This document shows positions 21,250 through 32,863 of a stretch of DNA of 64,000 nucleotides, one piece after another; position 1 is the first letter of the stretch, and every line of letters begins with the position of its first letter. The stretch spans positions 37,699,105-37,763,104 of the forward strand of contig CM042963.1 in the NCBI GenBank assembly GCA_023678885.1. Reading direction: 5' to 3'. A program made the translations under genes and the position numbers. The notes under the pieces were generated by a model that was not told the origin of the DNA, made no database searches, and saw nothing but the letters and a program-made list of their open reading frames with translations. Source of the stretch: Pogostemon cablin. Its lineage: Eukaryota > Streptophyta > Magnoliopsida > Lamiales > Lamiaceae.

Positions 21250-22534
21250 TTATTCTCCGGATTGGGTCCAAACATGCTCAATTAAATCTTGTCGAAGCTG
21301 GAGATATTTCTGCTTATATCGTAGTTGAACACCTCTCCTGACGTAGTCATTGAATGATCCAGTTGATCCTTGACCTACTTGTGGAGACGGAATGGCCACA
21401 GTTGGATCGTCGGACCAATCGATCGCTGCATTTTCTTCATTTTCGATTATCATGTTGTGCAATATAATGCAAGTTAACATTATATCCTTCAAGTTATTCT
21501 TGTACCAAAAATGAGTTGGACCGCTAACCATTTCCCAACGAGCTTGAAGCACTCCAAAGGCTCGTTCGACATCCTTCCTAGCAGCCTCTTGCAGTCATTT
21601 GAAATGATGCCTCTTTGGATTTTGGGGACATGGAAAGCTTTTCATAAAAGCAGCCCATTCTGGATAAATTTCATCAGTAAGATAATATCCTTGATTATAT
21701 TGCTTACCATTGATTGTGAAATTAACAGATGGAGTGCGTCCTTGCAGAGTATCCGTAAATAACGGAGATTGGTTGAGCACATTTATGTCGTTGTTGGATC
21801 CTGCTACTCCAAAGTAGGCATGCCATATCCATAAATCTGCAGAGGCAACCGCTTCGAGCATGATTGTTGGAACGCCATGGTCACCGCGTGTGAATTGGTC
21901 TTTCCAAGCTATCGGACAGTTCCTCCATTCCCAATGCATGCAATCAAGGCTCCCCAGCATTCCGGAAAATCCGTGTCTTTCTTTGTGCATTTGTAACAAC
22001 TTTTGACAATCCAGGGCATTAGACTTTCTCAAGTAGTATCCGCCAAAGAGTTCGATAACACACCGACAAAAATTAAAGAGACATTCAACAGCGGTTGTTT
22101 CGGCAACACGTAGATACTTATCCCAATGGTCTGCAGGTCCACCATATGCCAATTGGCGAATGGCTACCGTGCACTTTTGTAGTGGAGAGAACCCTTTTTT
22201 CCCAACTGCATCTACCCTCCACCAAAAATACTCATCGTGGGACTCCAGTGCATCAACTATGCGCAAGAACAACTCTCTTGACATACGGAAGCGACGACAA
22301 AATGTCTCGCTTCCGTATATCGGATCTTCAGAGAAGTAGTCGCAGTAAAGTCTTGCGTGCCCCGCTTCATGATTTCGGTCCACGTATGTTCTTCGCTTTC
22401 TAGCACCACCAGCAGAAGACCCAGCACCTCCACGTAACTCTTTTTTTTTTAAGTACCGATATTATTTCTTCCTCTATCGTGTTATCAAACATGTACTCAA
22501 GACAACTATCATTTTCAGAAGAAGAAGAAGACAT
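21250..22534 (-). pseudogene. Harbinger DDE transposase, lightly damaged
   Basis: HARBI1-type nuclease (DDE_Tnp_4 family). The acidic, serine-rich start (MSSSSSENDS, ATG at 22534) is followed by RRTYVDRNHEAGHARLY, the PIF N-terminal block. Catalytic regions are present in order: LGSLDCMHWEWRNCP (first D), YYLTDEIYPEWAAF (second D) and RKDVERAFGVLQARW (E). Two lesions: a frame change at the T10 run 22441-22450 (A-run on the coding strand), and TGA at 21595-21597 between the second D and the E, where an arginine codon CGA would restore sense. The C-terminus (QKYLQLRQDLIEHVW) ends at 21250. So few defects mean a recent loss of function. Confidence 0.85.
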
Positions 22535-22825
22535 GTTTGAGAGAATGAAAGAAATGGAAGGATAAAGAGTTTCTATGAGTGTATTGGTCTCAGGTAGGAG
22601 TTCCAACAATCCAAATACATTCTTTAAATAGAGTAGATTTTTGCAACGGCTAGTTTATAACGGCTAGTTTATAACGGCTATTTTATAACGGCTAGTTTCA
22701 CAACGAATAATTTCACAACGGCTAGTTTTCAAAACGAAAAAAATACATTGATGAGTTGTCATACGAAACGAAATACATTAACTAACATTACAATACTGAA
22801 AAATACAACGACTAATTCTTCAAAG

Positions 22826-24045
22826 TTACAACCCCCATTCTTTCTTGATTAGATCCACAGCGTGGAGATGGATACGTAGTTGATCCTCTGTCATGTTCGA
22901 GGTATCTTTCATGAGTATCTTATAATCTTTATGTCTGGCAATCTTAGTAATTCCTTCGTTCTTTGTCTTGAGCTGCTCTTCCAAGTTCTTAAGCCTTTTC
23001 TCAAGAGCTCTGTCGCTTTCTCCTGCAGACACAGTTGCTTTTCCTTTACCCTTCCCGGCTCTCCTTGCTGCATTCCTCCCAATTGGACGAGGGGGCTCCT
23101 CACTGTCATCATGTGCATCCTCCGATTCAGTGTTGAAGATACCATATACTTTTCTGTCGACGAGACTTTAGTCTTTTTTGAACCACGACTATCACAACCT
23201 GGATCGGCAAACTTTGGGCTGTCTTTCAATACTTTCCATGCTTTGATTTGTAAAAAATTAACCCCATATTTCTCTTTAAATTGAACCTTAGCCTTGTCTT
23301 CAATATCAACATCACTGCACCCACTCCCCCATGCCTTTTTCTCCTGATTGTAGCAAGAGTTGAACCACTTCACTTGTTTCTGTAGTGCGTAATAATGTGA
23401 CTTTAATTTATCAGGAGACCTACGTATCATATCTCCTGAACGGTTAGCGTTGTATGCCTCGGCGATTCGAATCCACATTTGCTCCGACTTCTGATCATTT
23501 CCGACAATGGGGTCCGTGCTGATATCGAGCCAACATCTAGCGAGAAGAGCATTTTCATCAAAAGAATAAAGATTCCTTTTAGTAGCGGGAGCGTTTGGTG
23601 GATCTTCGGTTTTCTCAAAGTCTGCAGCAAGATTTACCCGCTCCACTCCTGTTGGAGAGAATTGAGACGAGAAAGACGAACGCTGAGAGTTCGGAGATGC
23701 AAAGTCTATATCTCTGTCTGTATCCGATATATTTGTGCCAATTGGCGGACGAAATCCGTATTGAGGATGAGGAGACATATAAGGATTTGGATACATGTAA
23801 AATGGTACTCCATAGGAATTAAAAGAATTGTGTTGAGGGAAACTACCTTCTGGAAAATTAAAAAAATTAGCTGGAAAATTTTGGGGTGGATGATTATTAG
23901 GAAAATTTGTTGGAAGATTAGTTAGAAAATTTGGATTTTGGGGATAGAAGTTGGCACGTGGGCGAAAATTCACATTTGAAGGCATTGAATTTTCTCCGGA
24001 ATTTGAAGAGTTGAACCCAAAAGGCATCCACAGATCTCTATCCAT
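22826..24045 (-). pseudogene. Harbinger Myb-like (NAM-associated type) protein, frameshifted
   Basis: The second Harbinger gene, which in active elements helps the transposase bind DNA and enter the nucleus. The start MDRDLWMPFG is followed by an Asn/Pro/Phe-rich N-terminus, a Myb/SANT-like domain (FSFDEN-type start, LLARCWLDISTD, MWIRIAEAYN, LKSHYYALQKQVKWFN), then a C-terminal coiled region (RALEKRLKNLEEQLK) ending KKEWGL at 22826. The first part is open from 24045 to about 23165; the last part is in another frame, so one shift lies between about 23133 and 23175. In databases such proteins are often mislabelled as glutathione S-transferase T3-like. Confidence 0.8.
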
Positions 24046-24793
24046 TTTTTTTTTTTGTGAATGAGAAGATATATGTATATAAGATTGATATTGAGAATAA
24101 AAGATAAGGTAGGAAAAAATAGAGTGGAATATATATTTATAGTGGGAATTTAATATAAAAAAAAAGAAAAAAAATTACTCATAACGGCTATAATGTAACG
24201 GATATAATAACGTTAATATACTGATCAATTGACATAAGTTTTTGTCTTTAAATTGTAAAAAAAAAAATTAAAGGATGAAGTTGAGTGTAATAAACAGGCG
24301 TGCCAACTGCCAAACTCTCCAAATTTTTATTTTATTAAGTGTTTAAAAAAAAGGAAATTTTGAAACGGTTGGGAACAACATCTGCACAGCGGGCCCCCCT
24401 CCTTTATTGCTCTCACGCGCGCGTGTATAACACGCGCCATAATGTTGGGCTGTGACAACCACTCTCTCCTTCCCCACTCTCCTCCATTTTTTAAAAAACC
24501 CAGGTAGTGATCTCACTACCCCTTAAAAACCTCATACTTCTCCCATCAATTAAAAACCTTCCCTGAGGTTTTTTAAATATGCCACGTCAATAAAAAACTC
24601 CCCATTGGGAGAGGCCTAAAAAGAGATGACATTTTTATAATATTATAGTATTGTTAAAAGAGATGACATTTTTGTAATATTATAATATTGTAAGGTTATG
24701 GATATTGTGTATTATTTTCATTTTTAGGGTGTATAAGTACTATTGAGACAAATCAAAATAGAAAGTGTTCAAGTATTATTCGGATGGAGGGAG

Positions 24794-26244
24794 TATTTCT
24801 TTATTAATGGTTCATTCTATCTATTTTTTATTATAATATAAAGTATACATAACTTTTTTCTGACTACGTAACTCTAAAGTGACATGTAATTTTCTTAATT
24901 TTTATGATTTTTAATTATTTTAAAAATATTTTTTTATTTATTTATAATTAATTTCCATATTTAATATTTCTTTTTTAATAATATATTTTCTCTTTTTATA
25001 AATGAATCTTAATTATATAATAAATTAACAAAAACATTTATAGAAAATAAGAAGAAAATATTTTAATTAAAAATATACATACCCTCTGTCTGCTGATAAG
25101 ATATTTATTTTTCTTTTTTTAGCAAAAGAGATCCAGACATGATCCACCACTTATATAAAACTAAACTAGGTCGTCCTATTATACTCACAGCTATTGTTAT
25201 AAAAAAGAGGCAATGAAAAATGGCTAACACTTGTAAACTGGACAACACATGCTTTTAAGGAATCACTCATCCATCTCACAAGAAGTTTAATGTAGCCATC
25301 ATCATGAAAGAACACAAGTTTTAATTCTATCCTCACCACATATGCCCTCTGATTCAAATTCCATGTTTCATTACAGGATCAAGTATCAGGTCTCTATTCA
25401 CGTCAAGACAGAGAACATGATTTCTAAACAAATTTTTATTAAAGCATTTCATTGGGTGTACATTTATAATTTGCTTAGGAATTACCTCTAGAACTAAGGT
25501 TAATTCTTTTCTTTAAAAAAAAAAAAAGAATTCAAAACAAATAAAGATAAGAAGAACAAGTTAGCATGTCTTATTTTTCAAGATGTTTCTTCAAAAATTA
25601 CACAACTTAAAGACACATAAAAACCGCATCATACCTTGAGTAAGTATAATGGTAGTAAATCTGTTACGAGCTTGAGCGAGATGCCGACAGGCTGCCGTGC
25701 GATTCAAAATTGGGAAAGCCCAAGACAGACACGTAGTGAATCTCGGTCAAGAAAAGAAGATGCAGATGCAAATGTCGAAGCTTATCTTTGAAACAGGACC
25801 TGAGGTGATTTGAGAAGGCAAATGTAGGGATACTAAGTAATTAATTAATTAAATTAAGGATTATAAAATCCAAAAGTAAACTGTTTCCAGATTCAACAAC
25901 ACATCAAACAGTCATCACGTGCAGAAGTGAAGTGAAAACACACATCACATTAGCAACAAAGATCGAGACAACCACAAAAATTTTAGGACTTCAACAACTT
26001 TGGTGATCATTCTCAAAAAGGATGAATTCCAAAAGTAATTAGTGAATAATAACAAGTATGCAGGGAAAGATTTAAACTTATGTTGAAACTTAAAACTCAA
26101 GAATTTCAACATTTCTCTAGCACATTTAATAGCTAGTTTCTCGATAATCATGGATTTGAAAGAGTTGCAGCAGATAAAATATGATCAATCAGTCCAAAGG
26201 TTCATAAGTTTCATTAATCCAATGAAATCACTTATTCATACTTC
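24794..26244. other. AT-rich spacer with one exon-like stretch
   Basis: Mostly simple sequence. On the minus strand, 25666-25740 is open and protein-like (HYVSVLGFPNFESHG, then SLSASRSSS and TAA), as if it were the last exon of a gene. I do not recognise it and found no partner exons. It may belong to the same relic block as the ERA-type GTPase exons just upstream on that strand. Confidence 0.35.
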
Positions 26245-26527
26245 GTTAGAGGTAGTGTTAACCATCCGGGAAACAGCTGAAAGCCTGACACTTTAGTTCC
26301 AACCTAAACAAGATAGGGAGAAAAATGGTGGTAAAAGTATGTTCACAATTCTATGTAATGAGTTCAACATCATGTTTAGCACATATGTTCATTCAAATCC
26401 ACCTCCCACCAAACACCAAATAATTAATTTTCTTTTTTAATTAATAGACCATATAGTTTGTGAGGGAAGACTTTCCAGCAGTGGGAGCTCCAATAACACT
26501 GACACCCAAAGACTTATGATCCTCTTC
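26245..26527 (-). pseudogene. Two exons of an ERA-type GTPase gene (ERG-like), relic
   Basis: Exon A, 26527-26448, follows an acceptor ('ttttttaag') and reads EEDHKSLGVSVIGAPTAGKS then SLTNYM: the G1/P-loop of ERA GTPases (GxPxxGKS). Exon B, 26303-26245, follows 'ctatcttgtttag' and reads VGTKVS, then after an 8-base insertion AVSRMVNTTSNEV, matching the switch I region (family: VGTKV.AVSRKTNTTTHEV). The intron between them is kept, so this is a DNA-level duplicate and not a processed copy. Nothing of the rest of the gene was found. Plant ERG is an organellar ribosome-assembly GTPase; this copy is dead. Confidence 0.75.
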
Positions 26528-27239
26528 CTTAAAAAAATAAAAAAATATTGTAAAATGTTATACCCTTATACATGCACATGGGACACAGAGACCAATTCTT
26601 AATTTAATATTAAATTCTAAATTTAATTAATTTAATATTAATTTTAAATTGGATTTTTCAATTAATATTAAATTAGATTCTATCGATTGATATTAAATTT
26701 GATTCTAACGAAATTGTCATAAGATTATTATTAATAATATCTAATTATTTTAAATTAACTACTTGGGTATAAAATTTTATTATTAATTAATAAGTAATTA
26801 GCAATTTATTCTTAAAAATTCATATATCTAATCTAATTTATATATAATAATGACATAATATCAATGCCAGCGTGGAATTTTTCTTAAATATCCGATTTGA
26901 AATTATTAATTAATTTTTTTTATGAATTTAACTAATTAAACATTTGTATTTTTATTACATAATTAATTATTAATAAATGTCAATATATATCTTATATATA
27001 CTAATTACGAATACGCTGCTATAAATAACTTTTTAAAAGTATGAGGTGTGGTTAATTGTCGCATTTTTTATTTTAATTTTATATATATAATCTTTCTACT
27101 TTTATTTATTTATTTATTTATTATTATATTATTCATGTATATCTATATAAATTAAATACAATGCATTTTATATTGGATTATCTAATTAATTTTCTTATAA
27201 AATATAATGCATTCGCATATTATGTGGGAATATGTACTC

Positions 27240-27277
<38 letters not shown>

Positions 27278-28812
27278 TAGTATGGAACTCGTGTATTACA
27301 CGGGTTTGTAAAGTTACAATTAAAAAATATAATTCAAGTTTAATATAACCATTTATTCAATTATAATTTAATAAAAGTTTATACTGAAGAGTAAAATTCG
27401 TGAAACCATAACAAAATTAATTTTAAAAAAATTGTAAAATTAACCAAGAAAAAAGTTATATTAGGTAAAAAAATAAAAAAAATTAAACATTACAGACTAA
27501 AATTAAAAAAAAAACTAAAACAAAAAATAATCAAAATAGAATATAAAAAATATAAAAAAAACATTAAGTAAAATATAATCAAAGTGAAATCATAAAAAAA
27601 TTAATAAAAAAATTGTAATTATAATAAAAATTGGATACATTCCTCTAGAATTTGAAGAGTGCTTTTATTCGTCATGAAGAATAAATTATGTGTGTAGAAT
27701 AAATAAAGAATCTTATTTATAGGTGGAGAGGGAATAAATTTTTTAAATTTTAAAGTAAATATATGTATTTATCTATATTAATTTTAACTAATTGTAATAA
27801 GGAATAATTAATTTTGATTTGATAAAATCATATTCAAATCTTAAATATAATATATGTGTTAAAATAATTGAAATTAATTCGGGTGATGACACATCATCAG
27901 ATTAAAATAATTGAAATTAATTCTGGTGACGACACATCATCAAAATTAAACTCTCCTTTGATATATATATATATAATCATCACGGCACTTTTGATTGTAT
28001 TTAATGATGTAGGCATTTTTTTATTGTTAAAATTTATTATTTTGGGCAGCAGGTGTTATTTTATTTAAGAAAACTTAGTGTTGCAATGTCTCTCCAAGAA
28101 AACAAAGGATTAAAATTAACAATTAGAGGGAATGAATGACATTGTTATCTACACAGAGACATGGACTCTGATTCTTCCATACACTAACACTATTCATTTA
28201 CAGGGAAAGGATAAGCGCATGCCCGCCCACAAAGTGGTTGGAGTGGTAGACATGTAATCATACAACTGAAATTTGGAACATCTTCACTTTCAATCATCAT
28301 CTCTTTTCCTTTTCACTTCCATTTATCATTACCAACCCACGCTCATTCCCTTAAACTTTCAATTTTACTATATAATAACAATTCTATTTTACAAAAAGTT
28401 TTCCTCTACATTCCTTTTAATAATACATACATAGTCTTATTATTGAAACACTATGTAAAATCAATATATGAAATAATCTGAGCCTGATTATTACATAAAA
28501 TTTTATTTTAGTTATTATTTTATTCACTGCGAGTATTTGTAATCAAATTCGACTATTAAGACATTATTTACGCAACACATGGTTGTTATGATTCAATTAC
28601 TTTGTTGCACCACAGAATCCCTTCAAATTGATTTGGACTCTACATTAATAGATTGGATTTTTATAGTTGTGATGTGCATTGTAAGCATAATGGTGCACCC
28701 CATCATTCTTTTTCTTTCTCTCAAAGACAATCAAATTGAATATTGCATCCTTGTACAACAACACATGTAATAAGATAACACTCAGCTTAATTTTGATTGC
28801 TACTTGAGTGAA
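26528..28812. other. AT-rich spacer upstream of the DUF1191 gene
   Basis: No gene. Contains a (TA)n tract at 27243-27276, a two-copy tandem repeat with a 43-bp period at 27859-27944 ('taaaataattgaaattaatt' plus 'cgggtgatgacacatcatca'), and A-rich tracts. The last few hundred bases before 28813 must hold the promoter of the DUF1191 gene; no convincing TATA box was picked out. Confidence 0.5.
27243..27276. repeat. (TA)n microsatellite
   Basis: Seventeen uninterrupted TA units. Confidence 0.95.
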
Positions 28813-29691
28813 ATGGGGTTCCTCTGTTTTCTTGTGTCCTGCATCATTCTTGTGTCAGTAGCAACTTCAGCCCAAGAGATCAAATCTGCTGGGCTTCTTG
28901 ACCTGGTAATCAGGGACTACACATTCAGATCATACACCAAGAATTTCAGAACAGGCAAGCTACACAGGATTCTGCTCCCAGCCAATCTCTCTGGCATTAA
29001 TGTCGACACTGTCAGGCTCCGTTGCGGCAGTTTTCGTCGCTACGGAGCCAAAATCAAAGAGTTCCTCATCAATGCAGGCATGTATGTTCATCCATGCACC
29101 AGGAGACTCATGCTGGTTCGACAAAATCTAGGATCTAACTGGTCATCCTTGTACTACGACAACTACCAACTCTCAGGATATCAACTCATCTCGCCAGTGT
29201 TGGGCCTTTTAGCTTACAACGTTGGCAGCACAAACACGAGTACTAATGTCCCCTGGGAGCTCAAGATTGAGTCGGGAAAGAAGCCGATCATGATCGACTT
29301 CAGCAACACCACACTGCTCAACACATCATCAGGGATCATCCCTCTATGTGCCAGCTTCGACCAAGATGGGAAAGTGACCCTGTCGAACCAAGCCAGGCGA
29401 AACGTGTGCGTGGCGACAGGGCATGGGCATTTCGGGCTAGTGGTGGAGTCGCCGTTGATGCCGCTGAGGAGGAAGATCATCAGTAAGTGGAAGATCGTGG
29501 TGGGGAGCTCCATCGGAGCAGCTTTGGGGGCATTTCTATTGGGTTTGCTGATGATTGCTATGCTTGTGAATGCGAAGAAGAAGAGAATGGAGGAGATGGA
29601 GAGAATGGCATACGAGGAGGAGGCGTTGCAGGTTTCCATGGTTGGGCATGTCAGAGCTCTTACTACAAGAACCCTGCCTACCATGAGGTGA
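28813..29691 (+). CDS. DUF1191 family single-pass membrane protein
   Basis: 292 aa, intronless. In-frame codons upstream start at TTG, so the first ATG (28813) is chosen; it gives a clean signal peptide (MGFLCFLVSCIILVSVATSA). The extracellular part contains LLDLVIRDYTFRSY, HRILLPANLSGI, VRLRCGSFRRYGA and YVHPCTRRLMLVRQNLGSNW, the recurring blocks of this plant-only family, with several N-glycosylation sites (NLS, NWS, NTS, NTT). One transmembrane helix (VVGSSIGAALGAFLLGLLMI) is followed by a basic, coiled cytoplasmic tail (KKKRMEEMERMAYEEEAL) and the conserved QVSMVGHVRA ending. The biochemical role of the family is unknown. The long antisense frame here is a shadow. Confidence 0.9.
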   Translation: MGFLCFLVSCIILVSVATSAQEIKSAGLLDLVIRDYTFRSYTKNFRTGKLHRILLPANLSGINVDTVRLRCGSFRRYGAKIKEFLINAGMYVHPCTRRLMLVRQNLGSNWSSLYYDNYQLSGYQLISPVLGLLAYNVGSTNTSTNVPWELKIESGKKPIMIDFSNTTLLNTSSGIIPLCASFDQDGKVTLSNQARRNVCVATGHGHFGLVVESPLMPLRRKIISKWKIVVGSSIGAALGAFLLGLLMIAMLVNAKKKRMEEMERMAYEEEALQVSMVGHVRALTTRTLPTMR

Positions 29692-30042
29692 ACTTGGGAG
29701 AAGAGTTTGGTCACGTGGCGACAACCTGAGTGTCGACATCTTTGGAGGGGTTGAGGTTGGAGATCTTGACGTAGAGTTGGCATATCTTTTCAACCAGGGA
29801 ATGGTGGAATCAAAAACTCTCTGTTAAGCTCACACAACCAAGGAATAAGGAGATAATTGGATATTCAATTTCATACCTCTTTTATTCATTTAGTATCTAT
29901 GATATCAAAATGTAAAATTGTTTCCATCCATCAACAGTGTTTGTAAAATCTTGAATTGAAATCCCATTCTAAAGATTCAACAAATAAAGGTTCTTCATTT
30001 GGGATTAAAATGAGGAGTGGATTGATTAATGATAATATCAAG
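29692..30042. other. 3' flank of the DUF1191 gene
   Basis: Presumed 3' untranslated sequence and AT-rich spacer up to the Pack-MULE. No further gene. Confidence 0.5.
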
Positions 30043-30374
30043 GAGAAAATTGCAATACTAGTCTCACACGTCACGGTCCCATTTGGGTTTGGTCCCAATA
30101 GTCTTGACTTCAGTCCGAAACATTTTTTTTTATGCAATAATGGTCCTGCACAATTTTATTTTTGCAATTTCCATCCCACGGCCGTCTAAATGTAACGGAG
30201 GCCCATCACGTGCAAGTCACGTGGCCGTTAAATTATGAGAATCGGGATTCTCTGCCAAATTTGGAACTAATTCCCCAAAATACTCGAGCCCTAAATTTGT
30301 TCCCCAAATTGTTTCTACCCTAATCTCCTTCCCAAATCGCTTTCCTCCTATCACGCCAAGGCTCGTCTTGCGAT

Positions 30375-30605
30375 TTGCGAGTTCTCTCATCATCCATCTC
30401 CGTTTCTGACCTCTTGGAATTAAAGCGCTTCCCTAAAACCTTGTGTTTCCCCATTTTCGATTAAATGAAGCTTGCAATTTGGCCGGAACTTCGAAACCCT
30501 TGCAGGGGGTGCAGGTTACGGAGCTTGTGGACGGCGTGTTCATCAGCTGTGCCACCAACAACGCCGTCGTCGACGGCTACTGCATGAGCTGCTGCTTCAA
30601 GATAG
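30375..30605 (+). pseudogene. BAHD acyltransferase fragment in the Pack-MULE
   Basis: Reads SSSISVSDLLELKRFPKTL, then after frame damage NEACNLAGTSKPLQG and VQVTELVDGVFISCATNN, then AVVDGYC. This is the central BAHD block ending at the HxxxD motif, here NNAVVDG with the catalytic histidine replaced by asparagine. Only about 75 codons of a protein of about 450 aa exist. No activity is possible. Confidence 0.75.
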
Positions 30606-32089
30606 CCCGACTTTTTTAATTTTTTTATGCGGTTCACATGAATAATTGTTACTTGGTTGGGTAATGATAAGTAAATATTCGACAGGTCGATAAGTAGTCA
30701 CTACAGGGTTGCCATAAATCACAAAACAGTAATTTCTAAACCCTCTTTTCGTTTCACCCATTAATCTTTTGGGATGAAGACATCGGAAGAAAGCAGTCTC
30801 CTCGTTTTTCATCATACGAGGCGCAACTGTTTAGTAATTAACATAGAGCGATGAGAATGTAGGACTACTAGACAATATATCCATGTATGTATTGTTCTTA
30901 TGTGTACATAGTCTAAATGTTTATGGATTGTGGGCTTGCTCTAAGTGATTGGTTGAGAAATCTGCAAACAAATGAAGCTGTATTCACTTTTAGTGAGATA
31001 TCAATTTCAGATAGTATTTGGGGTTGTGATTTGAGGACATATTTTGGCCGTTTTATCATTATGTTCCTGGTGATATTTTTCTTAATCACATTTGGTGTCT
31101 CCGGGATACTACTTGGTCTTCCGTTTTTATACCTATAGCGCATTTTAAGGTGTGTCCCCACGTTTTTTTTACTTGAATATTAAGCGCCATTTTCTTCACA
31201 TCAAGCAATCATTTTTGAACTTCTGTGTTTGTGTGATTGCAGCACAAAATAATTTGGCCCAATTTTGAGGCACTTGCTTTGCTTATTCATTCCTATCAGC
31301 TACCTTCTTGACTTGGGTATTGACTTCTCGAAAGTAATCTCCATGAGTTCTTAGCTTTTAGTTAGCATGCTTCAGGGCTTACTATGTTAAGATTCTGTTG
31401 GTTAGTCTGCTAATGCGGCTTGAAGCTTTGTCATGTCTACTTAAAGAGATTGCTGGAGTCATTTTAATTAGTGATTTATGATGCTATTTTTTGTTAGTCA
31501 TTGTCTACATTCATGAGTTTCCTCTTAAATTTATTTTAGTGTCCATCATATTTGCCATCGTTTGATATTGAACGATGATGAAATATAAATTAACAAGTTT
31601 CCTAACCTGTTGGACCTTATAATTTTACATAAGTTAGAGGTAAATTTTCTCAAGAGAAATCCAGCCAACCCAAATTGTTTAATGTTCTTATTTTCGTTAC
31701 ATTCACCATTGGTTTTCTTCCTGTACCTGACACAGTACTGTGTATTCAATGAAGCCACTTCCAGGTTGGTGGAGTTCTTGCCTATTAATTGTTACATCAC
31801 GTGATCGAGTCATTTAAAGTAAATGGGCCCTAATCCTGCACCTTAAATTGAAGCGAGCATAAAATGAATCTTGAGTCTCAGAACATTTTATTACAAGAAA
31901 CATTAAATATAGGATATGACAAAACAATGGTCAACAGCATTGTGTTCATATACTATCTTGTGAGTTATAAATTATTATCAAGATGAATCATTGGTTGAGT
32001 ATGCTTTATTATATTTCTTCAAATATCATTTTAACTTTTTGTCTGTTTACGCTTTTCTCTTTTAATGATGCTGTATATATGTTATCCAG

Positions 32090-32204
32090 AGGTGTACAAG
32101 CATCTATAAAGGATGCTGGTGGCTTAACTGCCTTGGAAAGGGCCATGGAGATTGGAGCAATCACTGATGAGGAGCTCTTCATCTTGCTTGCAGAGAGTGA
32201 GTGA
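32090..32204 (+). pseudogene. C-terminal exon of an ARF-GAP/ankyrin-type gene in the Pack-MULE
   Basis: After an acceptor-like 'atatatgttatccag' comes RGVQASIKDAGGLTALERAM, then EIGAITDEELFILLAESE and TGA. This looks like the last half ankyrin repeat and acidic tail of plant ARF-GAP proteins of the AGD4 type; the family call is from memory and moderate. Upstream in-frame codons (from 31983) are intron-like. No other domains of that gene are present. Confidence 0.55.
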
Positions 32205-32863
32205 ATCGGAAAAGTGTGAATTAGGTGAGCTAACTCTATTACTCATTATGTGCTCTTTGTCACTTTTCATCACCGATTATGTTCGATTTTGGTATGTTCT
32301 GTTTATCAATTCCAGATACTCTCTTCTCCACCTCCCATGTTTTTTCCCTGAGACGTGGCTCTTTGTCTTCTGGCTTGGTCCTCTGTTTATTGTGTGTAGC
32401 TTCGTAGTTGGGGTAGCTTATGGCATTCTTGCACCTAAAGTTTCTTATGTTTGCCACTTTTCAGGTAGTAGAGGAAGGGAAAATGGACATCTTTTGTCAC
32501 TGCATTTGCGTATGTAAACCTTGGAGATTGTAAATCAAGGGACTATCATTAGAGATTTCTTGGATGTATGTTAGTATTCTTACTTTTTGATTATGGACGA
32601 TGTAAGATGTCAAGGGTCTCCTGCAAAAATAGATTAAACAAGTGTTTTGGGACCAAAATGGAAGATTCTTGCATTTTTGGTCCAAGTATTTAAGAATTGT
32701 CCAGTGGGACCAAAATTGATTAACGGGAATAACGGAAAACTTAACGGTGGGACCACTTTTGCTGAAAAAAAAATGTTTGGGACTGAAATCAAGACTATTG
32801 GGACCAAATCCAAATGGGACCGTGACGGGCGGGACTAATTTTGCAATTTTCTCTAATATCAAG

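Larger units (their letters stand above)
20871..24616 (-). mobile_element. PIF/Harbinger element with both its genes, 3.7 kb
   Basis: Inverted ends: left GTCCTTCCCCAATGG, right (other strand) GGCCTCTCCCAATGG. Similarity runs on to a 'gatgccacgtca' / 'gacgtggca' block. It is flanked by TAA on both sides (20868-20870, 24617-24619), the TSD expected for the superfamily. Both canonical genes are present on the minus strand: the Myb-like/NAM-associated protein first (24045-22826), the DDE transposase second (22534-21250). Short repeats of 'acggctagtttata' fill 22640-22730 between them. Confidence 0.85.
19985..24793. mobile_element. Stowaway-family MITE split by a hAT and a Harbinger element
   Basis: Three separated pieces (about 19985-20108, 20850-20870, 24617-24793) follow in order the interior of the intact MITE at 14344-14637: 'agtgtatgatatagatgatt', then 'gactagattg', then 'gatgacatttttataatatt'. 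The right end reads 'cggatggagggag' before TA. The left end is decayed and only approximate. A 37-bp internal duplication ('aaaagagatgacattttt') is present after 24620. Confidence 0.6.
30043..32853 (+). mobile_element. Pack-MULE-like element with fragments of two host genes, 2.8 kb
   Basis: Long terminal inverted repeats of at least 105 bp: both ends begin GAGAAAATTGCAA reading inward and share 'gtcacggtcccatttgg', 'tttggtcccaatagtcttga' and 'aaacattttttttt'. TAATATCAAG is present on both sides (30033-30042, 32854-32863), a 10-bp TSD in the Mutator range. There is no transposase. The interior has a different, more genic composition and holds a BAHD acyltransferase fragment (30375-30605) and an ARF-GAP/ankyrin-type C-terminal exon (32090-32204), both on the plus strand, from unrelated genes. 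That mix of long inverted repeats and unrelated gene pieces defines a Pack-MULE. Confidence 0.8.

Noticed and set aside
29214..29783. 189-codon antisense frame over the DUF1191 gene
   Set aside because: It mirrors the coding strand of a conserved gene and has no domain; shadow frame.
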